Assembly (NCBI RefSeq): GCF_011386835.1
Contig: NC_088792.1
Coordinates: 236,164,394 to 236,228,393 of the forward strand
Reading direction: 5' to 3'
Origin: Chrysemys picta bellii
Taxonomy: Eukaryota; Chordata; Testudines; Emydidae
DNA: 64,000 nt
In this document: in pieces, positions 12,089-22,659 of the stretch
How the letters are laid out: the number at the start of each line of letters is the position of its first letter
How positions within the stretch are numbered: position 1 is the stretch's first letter
Made by a program: the position numbers and the translations under genes
Notes under the pieces: model-generated
The model's input: only the letters and a program-made list of their open reading frames with translations
Told to the model about the DNA's origin: nothing
The model's database searches: none

Positions 12089-13446
12089 GGCCTGGATTCA
12101 CTTAAACCTCAGACTTGGGTGGCTAAGCCCCAGTTTTAGGTTACCCTGTGATTCACAGAACTCCTGCTGCACTCTGTACTATTTGAAGTACTGGGTCAGG
12201 TGGATCTAGGCCTACCCAAGACTAAAGACCTGCCCCCTCAATTAAGAGAAAGGAACCACTAATCCCAGATTGTTTACTGGGCACAACAGAGGAGAAAATA
12301 GGAATGGGAGTGAGGTCAAAGGTTGAAAATCAGGGAACACCAAGCAAGAACCCCAAACAGAGCCACTGCTCCTCTTTGCTGAACACTGTAGGTGCCTAAA
12401 CTCTCTCCTAAATTTTTGTAGATGCTTATGTTTCTGTCTCTGGGCATGTGCAATGCTGCCTCACTCCAGGCGTCTAAACACCTATCACCCACCTAACATG
12501 AACCAGAGAAAGATAGGTGTTTAGCCACCTAACTGGTGGTGGGAAATCCAGAAGGTGTGTTCAGAGACCATTTACCATATCAGGCCCCTCGGTTCACACA
12601 AAACAGCTGAGGGAAGTGGGAAGGAGACAGCGGCCCTCCATCAGAACTTTTAGTCCAAACATTTGGGTACTCACTTGGGATGTGCGAAGCCTCTGGTCCA
12701 ACTCCCCCCTCTTCTTGAGGGGGATTTGAACAGAGTTCTGCTCCCTCGCTAGTGAGTGCACTAGCTACTGAGCTATGGGATATTTTGATGTGGGGCTCCC
12801 TTCACTCTCTCCTGTTAAAGCTGTTCCACTGTGGACAAATACTGGCCCTTTAGGCCAGAGAGAGAACAAGCATGAGAATGACCCTGTAGCCTGATGGTTT
12901 GAGCACTCACCTGGGACCAGGATTCAGTCTCCCTGCTCCGTTTATTTATTACAATGATTTACCCACAGTGGAACAGCTTCAGCAGGAGAGACTGAGAAAA
13001 TCCCACATCAGAATATCCCAAAGCCTGACGGCAAGGGCTCTTACTTGAGAGATGGCAGAGCACACTTCTAATCAGGTGGAGGGGTGACTTTAACTGGAGG
13101 GGCTCCCACCTCCCAAGTGATGATGGAGTTTCTCCTCCCCACTGACTTCTTGCAAAATATACTTTAGGTGCCCACTACAAAGAGGGTTTACAGCTGAGAA
13201 TTGCTAGCAGAAATAGGTGCCTCTCTGCAGCCCAGATTTAGGCACCTAGCTCTGACAGGAGTGGGGCTTAGGTAATACCCTTCCCACTAGCTAGCTTAGG
13301 TGGCTCCCTAAGCATGATGGCATCTGTGAATCACAATTTAAGATGTCTATCTCTCCACATTCATTTTGGGTGCCCAATTCAGGCTTTGTGAATCACAGTA
13401 TGTTCCTGAGTGTCACAACCCTAAGTGTCTTTGTGAATCTAGGCCC
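12089..13446. mobile_element. Non-autonomous DNA element with GGCCTGGATTCAC ends
   Basis: The left end ggcctggattcac (12089) matches the reverse complement of the right end, gggcctagattcacaaag (13446 leftwards). Subterminal motifs such as taggcacctagct and gtgcctaaactctc recur in both orientations. No transposase frame is present. A clean target-site duplication was not seen, so the ends may be decayed. The centre carries a separate tRNA-like inverted repeat. Confidence 0.55.
12690..13090. repeat. tRNA-like inverted repeat
   Basis: Arms at about 12776-12834 and 12963-13020 are reverse complements at most positions, sharing ctgttccactgtgg, the atgtgggg/cccacat block and gggatatt/aatatccc. Outside the left arm, the minus strand shows an A-box-like tagctcagtagctagtgc and a B-box-like tgttcaaatcc. 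Between the arms, the plus strand shows tagcctgatggtttgagc and gattcagtctc. This suggests tRNA-derived heads in opposite orientations. It is too degenerate to be a functional tRNA. Confidence 0.5.
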
Positions 13447-16080
13447 TTGTCACTCCCCCCCTTGGATTCCAGTCACTGACTTCCTCTTGTCTTTCACATC
13501 AAGTTCAAGCTTCTCAGCCTCTTCTTCAACCCTGTTCTCCATTGTTGTTCCCTTGTAACTCATCTCAGCTCCTTTGTTTCACCAGTGAATCCTAACCACC
13601 CTTGCATCAGTGGTGTGCTGTTGTCATATGCAAAGCATGCATTCATGCCCCAGGACTAGCTGTGCCCATGCAATGCTGTTGTTTGGCCCCTGAATGCACA
13701 AACAAAAGGCGTCCTCCACACAGCATGATCTTGCATATAAGGTCACGCTGTACAGAGGATGCCATTTTGCATGCAAGGGTACAATTGCAGACTTGACTTA
13801 ATATCTCTGTGCAAGGCAGTGGCTTGCATAATCTTCTTTGCTTTGCACCCTCCATGCAGCCATCTGCCACTAGAACTAGTCCTGTGTGCCATTTCACTTC
13901 TCTTCATTCAGTGACCTCCTTAAAACGCACATCAGGAAGTCCATTAATGCTAATTCATGTAATTAAAAATCCTGTCATCCACTCAAATAATAACTAGCAT
14001 ACGTTGATAGATCTTTCTTGTGGATATCCCAGTGCATTTGGGGATTGATTGATCTTGTCTGCGTGTTTAGACTGTAAGCTCTTCATGTCTCCTTTTTGTT
14101 TGTTCTATCAAAAGCATAGTGTTGGCATCTAACAAATAAGAATAATAAACTATATTTTGCCAGGCCTGAGATGACAGTGTCCTTCCTAAGGTTATATGAC
14201 ATGTATAACTGATAGTGTACTTTTTTTCCTGAATAAGGATTGCTTTTCAGAAATATTCTCATTTTAAATTGCTAAAAGCTTCTATTTTTGTGTTTATTAA
14301 TAAAACAATTTTCTCTGACTAAAGCTGTTAAAACAATATACTTAACCTGACCCTCACCTCAGATAGCTGGCCTATAAGACTACAAATCTGGGACCTTTCT
14401 TCTGTTTTCCAGGAAAGTCATGCATGGGCTGCTGCAACCTTGAGATGGGATTGGACCATAAAAATAACAAACAAAAGCTAGAGATGTCGGTGTTAAAGAT
14501 ATAGCCATTTTTCAATTATGTCTTTGCAATAATACTAACTAAAGGCCAGATTCTTCCTCCTTAATACACAGTCTCTACAGATTACATGGGTAAAGGGACT
14601 GTTCACAATAGGCAAGTTAAGTATATATGTAAGTGTTTGCAGGATTGGGGCCTAAGATGGTGCTTTGTTTTATGGTCCATAGTAAATTTTCAAAGTTCTA
14701 CTTGCCCCCCACTAATTCTCTTTTCCATAAGTTTTTACAAAAAAGAACTACAGAAAGTTTATTTTCCACCTCCACCACCCTTGCTGTAAAGCATAAACCA
14801 AACTTAGAGCAATGCTACAAGGAATCTCTGAAATACACCTAGAGAACTATTCCTCCGACCATATTTCATTGAGAGGTATAGATTTCCATATCAGTCCTAT
14901 CACAGGTACTATGTCAGGCATTCACCCCACTTTCTCTTTGAGAACAAGATCTCCCTTAGATTCTTCTGACAGCATCTCACAAGAATCTTGAGTTCTTGAG
15001 GGTTCACAATCCAAATAGAATTATCCATTCTACCAACCAGAGAATCCAATTGCCAGGAGTTATGCTAGGAGAATTTTCCAATGCTCCTGAAACCACGTGT
15101 AAAAAGCGGTTATGCTGATGGCAAAGTGGGAGGAGGAGAGAAATGGAAAAGTGTCCCAATTGTCTTGCTTGGAGTTTTGTCAGTTTTTCCTTCAGTTGAA
15201 GAGCCTTTGTACTATTTGTAGTCACATACTGACAGCACACACCAGCTCAACGAGACAGTACATCGGCCTGCCCATTTTTAAAATACCTAATTGTACCCAA
15301 GTCCAGTAAATATAATGCAGCTAATGTAAATACTTCTGGAATAAAGAAATGAAGAGTACGGAGGTGGAGATTTGTGGGTTAGTGAGGTGAATTTTACCTT
15401 TGCTTTGCAAAGAATTCCCAGGTCAATGCTGTGGCACAGCAGCATTCTTTTTCTAAATATTTTATGTAACAATATTTAACAGTAATTTAACAAGAATCCT
15501 GCAGCTTTCAACCACTGTGATTATCTCAGCAATGTGGCTAGTTTCACAATGCTGGTTTTAATCAAATTGAATCCATCAGAATTACTCTTAAGGAATTCAT
15601 TAGGCTGTCACGCTGTTTTCGGGATAGCATTTCCATCTACAAACTATTTCTTCTTGATCATCAAAACTTTTTATACTGCTAAGTTGTGTCTCAGCTTCTA
15701 TATATTTCCATGATTTGAAAATATATTTCTACACATTAAAGTAAGGAACTGCACTTCATTCAAGAAGTTGTGAGGATGTTAAGTGAAACACTGAAATAGT
15801 AGGCAGGACAATTATAACATGGGGCTTCCTGAAGCTCCCTGATGACAATGGAAAGTCTCCCATTCATTCCAATCTGCTTTGGATGAGGGCCTTAACCATT
15901 GAAACACTTTGCCCTTGAATCTATAGCTACAGGGGTAGCAAAGTAAAAGTCAGCCAAGCTTGCAAAATGTGAGTTGATTGAGTGATATTGTAATGCGATT
16001 AATTTTAGGGAGGCTAGAGAATGCTTCAGCATGGTCTGTTTATTACAGTGATCCTTTATTGGTCTGTATCCAAAATTTTA
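13447..16080. other. Gap without recognised genes
   Basis: A pyrimidine-rich start (13447-13560), then mixed sequence. A MIR-like tail word (gactgtaagctcttcatg) sits near 14068. The remaining frames are short and lack domains. Confidence 0.4.
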
Positions 16081-16620
16081 GATGGACAGGGAAAGCATGG
16101 CAGTGGCTAAGAACAATATCATCATGGTGAAGGAGCGCATAGAAAAGGAGAGAGATGCAGAGGCAGCTCATGGATGCCATCCTCAGTCAGAATGCCCTCC
16201 TGCAAAACATGCTCCTGCAAGGCCAGAAGGCCCTGTAATTTGAGGCCCAGATGTCTTTCAGCCCCTGAACAATGTTGGCTACTGGAACCAGCAACAACCC
16301 CTAACTGCCACATCACCCAGCAGTGCTATCAGTGGCTCCCATTCACCTCTCAGATCCAACCTCTGGGCACTGAGGATACTTGCATTTGGGAGTCCAGCTC
16401 TTTTGAGCTCTGCAGTGCCCCTGACAATTTTGAGCCACGGACACTCTATCCCAGAACCCATGTGGACAAGAAGAGGCAGAGGCAGGGTGTAAACTCACCT
16501 GTAACTTTATGCCCCACTCTCTCCCCACAAAATTGTGTATTTAAAATGTTCTTACTGTTGTACTTTGAGTTCTGTTTACACGGTTGCGTTCATTAAAAGT
16601 TTGTATATAGTTGGTTATTT
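16081..16620 (+). pseudogene. Decayed ORF, possibly the C-terminal part of a transposon-associated Myb/SANT-type protein
   Basis: A Lys/Glu-rich stretch (MVKERIEKERDAEAA) is readable from 16083 to about 16185. The reading then shifts frame to a hydrophobic Gln-rich stretch (MDAILSQNALLQNMLLQGQ). This pattern resembles the coiled-coil C-termini of Myb/SANT-like proteins that are abundant in turtle genomes, often as transposon second ORFs. Several stops follow. An ATTAAA signal lies at about 16592. The assignment is inferred from composition only: no SANT domain is visible upstream. The 140-codon frame at 16174-16596 reads the same DNA in another frame. Confidence 0.35.
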
Positions 16621-16699
16621 TATAGATTGGTGTTGTGCACTGGATATACCCCAACGCCCCCGTGGGGCATTATGGCACTTCAGCCGACTCCAAATAACT

Positions 16700-16941
16700 G
16701 CTCTTCTCCTCAGCGTGGTATGACCTAATGGTCAAAGACAGAGGGCCTGTCCTTAGATTCAAGGCAGTGCGGCCTAGTGGCCTACATCTTTCAGGAGCCC
16801 CTCTAGCTCAGGGTAGTATGGAACAATTATAAGAGTCAGTGGGGCTGTCCTTAGAGTCAGGGTAGTGAGGCTTAATGGCCTACATCTGTATGGTGGCCCT
16901 TTAGCACCGGGCATTATGGCCTAGCCGCCAGAGTCAATAGG
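16700..16941. repeat. Degenerate tandem repeats (ggcctagtggcc-like units)
   Basis: The words gacctaatggtc, ggcctagtggcc, ggcttaatggcc and ggcctagccgcc recur together with ctgtccttaga and cctacatct, outlining diverged units of variable length. Similar words (ggcctagtggcc) resume after the solo LTR at 17700-17715. The LTR therefore interrupted an existing array. Confidence 0.55.
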
Positions 16942-16946
16942 CCCAC

Positions 16947-17625
16947 TGTAGCAGGGTGGACACCTGCTTCTGCCTGGAAGGGCCTGAGATAGCCCAGGAG
17001 TAGACAGCGTGAAGGCTGACCTGATCGGGGGAAGTGGCTGCAGCTGGGGCCACGCCCCAAACAGCCTCAGCAGGCCCTATAAAGGCAGGGAGCCAGGAGC
17101 TCAGGCCAGAGTCTCTCTCTGAGTGCAGAGAGAGAAGGGCCTGGCTGCAGGGAACTAGACACATGGTACCTGTAATGGAGCAGGGCTGGGAAAAGGCTGA
17201 GGAGCTCCAGCCTGGAAAGCCCCAGGCTGCAGCCTAATATTAGGCCGGGGGTACTGGGGGTTGCAGAGGGCAGCCCAGGGCTAGGCCAAGGCAGCGTCCA
17301 AACCCCCCTTGCCAGTGATGAGTGGCCTATACTGTAGTCTGCCACAGGGAGCCGGGGCTAGTTGGTGACTGGCAGTGGCCTTATGCTGAGGCAAGGTGGG
17401 GATAGTGGGTGGGGGTTCCCCAGAGAGGGGAGACCCAGATCTGTGGGGTACTGCCAGGGGGCAGCATCCCAGTAATAGGGGCACCAGGGTCCTGGGAGGG
17501 ACACAGGGGCCAGTGGAAGAAGATAAGGCGGATCACCGGCCTGCAGAGGGCACTCCAGGGGCTGGTGAGCTAATTCCCTGGACAACCAGCAGGAGGTACT
17601 GCAGGGGTGTGTCCAGACCTCTACA
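16947..17625 (+). mobile_element. Solo LTR with 5-bp target-site duplication
   Basis: The element begins TGTAG and ends CTACA, a perfect inverted terminus with canonical TG...CA. It is flanked by the same 5 bp, cccac, at 16942-16946 and 17626-17630. A TATA box (TATAAAGG) lies at 17078-17085, placing transcription on the plus strand. The sequence is GC-rich and has no internal gag, pol or env. A single LTR left after recombination between the two LTRs of a provirus or retrotransposon explains this. A 5-bp duplication occurs in several LTR groups, so Gypsy versus endogenous retrovirus is left open. Confidence 0.8.
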
Positions 17626-17630
17626 CCCAC

Positions 17631-18130
17631 CCTTCAGCACAGGCTGGTATGGCACATTGGCCAGATTCAGACCAGACCAGCCCTTCGGCACTGGACAGCA
17701 TGGCCTAGTGGCCAAAAAGGGAGTGAACTACCACTGGGTCAGCAGGGATCCCTCCGAAACACACTGACTCTGTACCCAGTACCACAACTGGATCAATGTC
17801 TGGTTCCCCTGGGCAACTTCCTACCTTGCCTTCCTGCTCCATAGTCTACAGGTCCTCTAGTTCTCTGGGGTAGTTGCAAGGCAAAGTTCCTGATGACTCC
17901 TTCCCCTCATGGGTTTCCACGGACAGCCGGGTATTCACCTGGGTCTCAGCGTGCCTGGTCTTTGTGGTCTAGGGCTCCAACAGCTCCCAGACAGTAGCCT
18001 GCAACATACGTTCTCTCTCCCCTCCAGTCAGGGCAGACTGAGGTGAGCTGCTCCCTTTTATACTGTGATTCCATCTGGAGCATGCCCACAGGGGAGAAGG
18101 GGTGTGACCTCCTCAGTCTTATCCATCACA
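17631..18130 (-). mobile_element. LTR-like sequence on the minus strand
   Basis: Read on the minus strand, the sequence begins near 18128 (TGATGGATAAG) and has a TATA box (TATAAAAGGGAG, 18062-18051). It continues downstream into the tandem ggcctagtggcc array. The promoter-plus-array layout suggests an LTR or LTR-driven leader into which the 16947-17625 LTR later inserted. The distal boundary and a duplication were not found. Confidence 0.4.
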
Positions 18131-18489
18131 ATTGGTTAGTTAAATGTATTTCCAGTTATAAAGATAATTATTTTTCATTGGTTTCATTAAAACATTATCA
18201 CTGACTTTTTATTGTGTTTTTTTCATAATAAAAACCATTCACAGTACAACACAGAAAATTCTTTAAATAAAGATGAAATAATTCATGGGTTTTGCAAGAC
18301 TACATGGGGAAGACCACAGTGCTCACAATGTCTTTATCCCAACAGGCTAACATGTTCAGCCATGAAACTTAAAATATGAACAATAGACATCCCGTACAGA
18401 ATTTGCCAAGCTGTTTGTGTTCTCTGTGGGGTGCTTTGCTGGCTGCTCAAAACTCTGAGCTAGTCTCCACATTTCAGCCTCCCCCTCTG

Positions 18490-18722
18490 CCACAGGTTTC
18501 TTATGTGGTGTTAGGTAAGTCACCTAATCTCTCTGGGCTTCAGTTGCCCACCTGTAAAATGGGGTAGTACAACCTTCCTTCCTTCCATCCATTGTCTGTC
18601 TTGCCTATTTAAATTATAAGGTCTTTGAGACAGGGATTCTCTCTTACTGTGTGTTTGTACAGTACCTACACAATGGGAACTTGATCTTGGCTGGACCCTG
18701 CGGGCACTCTTGTAAAACAAAT
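18490..18722 (+). repeat. MIR-like SINE with reptilian-type tail
   Basis: gtaagtcacctaatctctct, ggcttcagttgcccacctg and taaaatgggg follow the MIR core order. The tail (tttgagacagggattctctc, gtttgtacagtacctacac, ttgatcttggctgg) matches a tail commonly joined to MIR cores in reptiles, as I recall. The copy ends in an A-rich stretch (aaaacaaataaa). Confidence 0.7.
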
Positions 18723-20985
18723 AAATTGCTAAAAAGAAACTAAGGTTCTAAACTGGTCACAATTGCCAAATTCAAAAGGGCTGTGAATGAATCCTGAATG
18801 TCAGATACTTACACGGTATATTCCAGATGAATTAATTAATGGTAAACGCCATTGATTCCATGTGTTATCAAGAACATCCTCTACTGTGAATAACTCAACA
18901 ACAGAACATAAGGGTCCATTATTTTTATTCACTATCACTATCTGGAACTATTGTTAATCCTAAATCTTACAGTTTTATTATTGCCAGCTTTTTAGACTTT
19001 AGCCAGCTCAGCATTTCTCAGCATAATTATTGGTTGTGCAATTGGAATGTTAACGTGCAGTATTTCTGTGTAATTGCATTCTATGCTTTACCTCAGAGCT
19101 CCCTTTTCAGCTGCTAAATTGAACTACAACCCTCTGTGGTATTGTCTGTGGAAAATTCCATATGGTGTTTTTTTTTTTTTAAAGACTTTTGACCTAGATT
19201 CCTTAATGTTTTCCTAAAGAGACCTTTCCAGACTTTACCTAGAGACTTGTTAGGCAAAACACACAGGAAATAAAGGAAAATTACATTGCGAAGTTTTGTT
19301 TTCTGAAGTAAAAGATCCCACAATCAGAAGAAAAAGCAACTCTGACAAAAAGTGGCCACTGTACAGTATAGCCATAGGCATCTACATACTCAATAGCCAT
19401 AGTTGTTATCACTATCAACAGAAACAATACACAAACCTGTATAAACAGCAACCACAAGGAGAAGGAAATGAGTATTTTTTTTAACTGAATAGAGCTGCAT
19501 GAGAAATGTCCTTGAGAATTATTTACTTCATAACTGTCAGTGCAGAAGAGTGATCGGAAGCAGGGCCTAGCTAGCAATTTATAGGTTTCTCTCTCTAATC
19601 CTGAAATTGATTTTTCTTTAGGGTTTTGACAAAGATAACTCCAAGACCACATTTAAAATATCTATTAATTTATAAGAAACCCTTCATCAGCCAATGGTTT
19701 TACCTGTGTTTGCAGCCAACTTTGTCATTTTAAAAAAGTGATAGGTTTCTTTCTCAAAGTCTCATTGAATACATACATTAATATGTAATTGTATTAAATT
19801 TAAAAAGAAATTCAAGTCTCTGATCTCAAGTTACATTAGGATTTTTTTAAAGACTCATTTGACCTTATGGTTGGCATGTCAGCAAATTAGATTTAGGTAT
19901 TAAAGCTCCCAAGAGTTCTAATTATGGCTTATATGTATATTCTGCAATTCATAAAAAAACATGCTTTATAACAGCATCAGTATATACTTATTTGCATGTC
20001 CATCAAAATGTGATCTGAATAATCTAACTTTTACAGAATAGCTTTAATTTTTCTGATGTATTTAGATGTTTCATAAATATTCATAACTATTATTCACTGT
20101 TGACAAGCATTTCTTGAACAGTCTGGACAAGAATAATTTACATTCATTTTTGAAGTAGCTGGAACTGATAACTGGACTGCTCAAGAGCATCTAGAAATAT
20201 GAAATATGATCCTTTTAAAAAAATAACTGAGCTGATTGCCCCAGGTATGACATCTATGGAGGACAACGAGATTACAGACTTGGGACAGTAATGAGAATGG
20301 CTTATGTTTGCTATTCCTCATTCACATTGCAAACTTGTCATGAAAATGGATTACCTGCAGTTCTGTGCTATTTTCAATTTTTGTCTTGTCATGATAATAA
20401 GACATCAGAAGTTCAATGTGCAGTATAGCCTGTGAAATACAATAGTATATAAAGATGTGTGGATATTAAAATACTTGCTGCTGCAACCTTTTCCCTTATA
20501 CCCATGTACTCACCAGGCTGCCAAATCAACATCACTGGCACTATTGCCTACTGCATTTTTGTTTCTGGGAATTACATTACAGCTCTGAAAGAGAAATAGA
20601 CATCTTCTTCAGAAAGGTGAGAAGTAAAAAAATATTATGAGTTGTGGGCTACCTCTAAGTCTGGGTTTACCCAAACCTTCGCAGTGTATCCCCTACGTGC
20701 CAAATTAGAAATGATGTACTATTTGACATTGGCAATAATCTGTTTTAGTGGTATGACCATTGCTCTCCTTAATTAACCTAGGGTTCAGTCTTGCAAGGTA
20801 CTGAGTGCCTCTTAAAAGATGATGAGTGTCCTTGACTTCCATTGACCTCAAGGAGGCTGTCAGTCCCTTGACTGGACCCTGACACTTTTGCTAACTTGTA
20901 AGGACAAAGAATATAATATCCAGCTAACTGAGACATAGAATATTGAGGATATCAAATGTAAACATTCAAGAGAGATGTTGGCCAT
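18723..20985. other. Gap without recognised genes
   Basis: AT-rich. A 123-codon minus-strand frame (19281-19652) encodes hydrophobic stretches but shows no family motif and is probably chance. A fragment near 20795-20860 (gcaaggtactgagtgcctct) resembles the palindromic MITEs elsewhere in the window. Confidence 0.4.
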
Positions 20986-20989
20986 GACA

Positions 20990-21210
20990 TCTTCCTATCC
21001 CACTCTCATCAATCTTTTCCATCTCTAAATTCTGGAGTTAGTCCATTCCCCTAACGATGAAGGTTTGTTCCTTACAAAACAGTGCTTTGCCCAATATAAT
21101 TTTAAATATCCTCCGGAATGGTGCTTCCATAACTTCAGCTGGGAAACTATTCCACTGTCTTATTGATCTCACTCTCAGGAGGTTTTTCCTGATACTGGAC
21201 GAATTTTTCA
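20990..21210 (-). mobile_element. Old CR1/L3-type LINE remnant
   Basis: A minus-strand frame inside 21038-21223 reads RKNLLRVRSIRQWNSFPAEV. It aligns by eye with the CR1 ORF2 C-terminus at 24.75 kb ([20 protein letters not shown]), and both continue into an F-K/R-x-L-x-KAL pattern. The DNA is much diverged, so an older L3-like branch is likely. Confidence 0.55.
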
Positions 21211-21284
21211 AAAATAGGAGCATAAACTTAGGCTCCTAAATCCATATTTAGGTGCATACAGGTGAAATTATCATAAATTCCTAA

Positions 21285-21480
21285 GGGCTAGATTTTTAAA
21301 GGTGTTTAGGCACCTAGTGATACAAATAGGCCTAGACAGATTTTTAAAAAAAAAACAAAAAACCTAGCATATAAATTCTATCAATTTCAATGGGAGTTAG
21401 GTGCCAATGCACTTTTGAAAATTCCACCAGGTGCCTATCCACATCAATAGGTGCCTAAATATATCTAAAAATTTGGCCCA
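21285..21480. repeat. MITE (GGGCTAGATTTTTAAAGG ends)
   Basis: The left end gggctagatttttaaaggtg is mirrored by the right end aaaaatttggccc. The subterminal motif ttaggcacctag pairs with aggtgcctaaata. No coding capacity. It lies immediately beside a second member of the same family. Confidence 0.65.
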
Positions 21481-21524
21481 AAAGACTTATGAGCACAAGT
21501 TTCATTGAAATAAATGAAGTTTAA

Positions 21525-21938
21525 GGGCCAGATTTTGAAAGGTACTTAAGTACCTAGTGATGCAGATAGGTCCCTAGTGGGCTTTTGAAATGCACCTAGA
21601 AGGGCATTGGTGCAACATTGATTTCAGTGGGAGATAGGTTTCAGAGTAGCAGCCGTGTTAGTCTGTATCCACAAAAAGAAGAACAGGAGTACTTGTGGCA
21701 CCTTAGAGACTAACAAATTTATTAGAGCATAAGCTTTCGTGGACTACAGCCCACTTCTTCGGATGCATAAGTGGGCTGTAGTCCACGAAAGCTTATGCTC
21801 TAATAAATTTGTTAGTCTCTAAGGTGCCACAAGTACTCCTGTTCTTCTTTTTTCAGTGGGAGATAGGCTCTAATGTCTGAAAACCCCACTAGGCTCTTAT
21901 CTCCATATTTAGGTGCTAAATACCTTTAGAAATCTGGC
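21525..21938. repeat. MITE of the same family, split by a hairpin SINE
   Basis: The left end gggccagattttgaaaggta pairs with the right end taccтttagaaatctggcc-type sequence ending near 21938. The inserted SINE and one duplication copy occupy 21639-21867. Once they are removed, the halves join cleanly at tttcagtgggagatagg. The MITE therefore predates the SINE. Confidence 0.65.
21622..21867 (+). mobile_element. Fold-back SINE-like retroposon, copy 2, perfect 82-bp hairpin, 17-bp target-site duplication
   Basis: The 17-bp repeat tttcagtgggagatagg at 21622-21638 and 21851-21867 is identical on both sides. The inserted DNA is 21639-21850. A head (21639-21674, tttcagagtagcagccgtgt...) precedes an 82-bp arm (21675-21756), a 12-nt spacer (cttcggatgcat) and an 82-bp arm (21769-21850). 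By my reading the second arm is an exact reverse complement of the first. Perfect arms and a perfect duplication suggest a young insertion. The long duplication points to LINE machinery, not to a DNA transposase. Confidence 0.9.
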
Positions 21939-21939
21939 C

Positions 21940-22655
21940 AATGAGACTATTCAGTGTACATAAAGTGAGCAGAATTCAGCCCTAAAATTATAATAAAAGT
22001 CTAATTAGTGAATAATTACTTATGTTAAGTCTCTATAATTGCAATCTGTCTGTGTGTTTATACAGTATGTCTACACTCATTAGTAACTAAAATATTTGTA
22101 TTTCAGTGATCCACTACATTACTTTGTACAACTTTTCATATACAAAACCCATACAATTTCTATCAATTAAGCTTAAGTGCATGCACAGACAAAGCTGAAA
22201 GAATATTGAATTTGATTTTAAGTCCTCCATAAACCAGGAAATGTAGTTCCCAAGCTGCCCCTAATTGACACTATTGCTCCAGGTATTAAAATAAGATTAC
22301 ATATAACATAGTATGTAAGGTCAAACAGCAGAGTCTCAAATTTCTTAACTCTGATTTTTATGCATATGTGTGTATGTCTAAGTAAGGTCCTTACTGTTAT
22401 TTTAACACATTTCGTTTGTGTTCAATTTCCTTTGCTAGGGGATGAGAACTTTATTGTGAAAAAAAAAAAATTCAGTGACAAACCGTCTTGTTCTTTAGTT
22501 ATTTCCTGGATCATATATTTTTTTTCTGGGTCTTTGTGATCTCAGTGAAAGTACAAGTCTGCATGCATCCCCAGTGTATTATGTCAACATCTACAATGAA
22601 TGAGGACTACAGGCTGAAAGGCTGTCATCCTACCACTGAGTGGAGTTTAGGAGCA
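21940..22655. other. Gap without recognised genes
   Basis: AT-rich sequence with a 12-bp A run near 22459. It leads into the 5' truncation point of the CR1 element. No feature is supported. Confidence 0.4.
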
Positions 22656-22659
22656 CAAA

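Noticed and set aside
17034..17767. Several 60-123-codon frames as small genes
   Set aside because: They lie within the solo LTR and its flanking repeat array and lack any known domain.
19281..19652. A 123-codon hydrophobic frame as a membrane protein gene
   Set aside because: AT-rich chance frame; no start context, splice signals or family motif.
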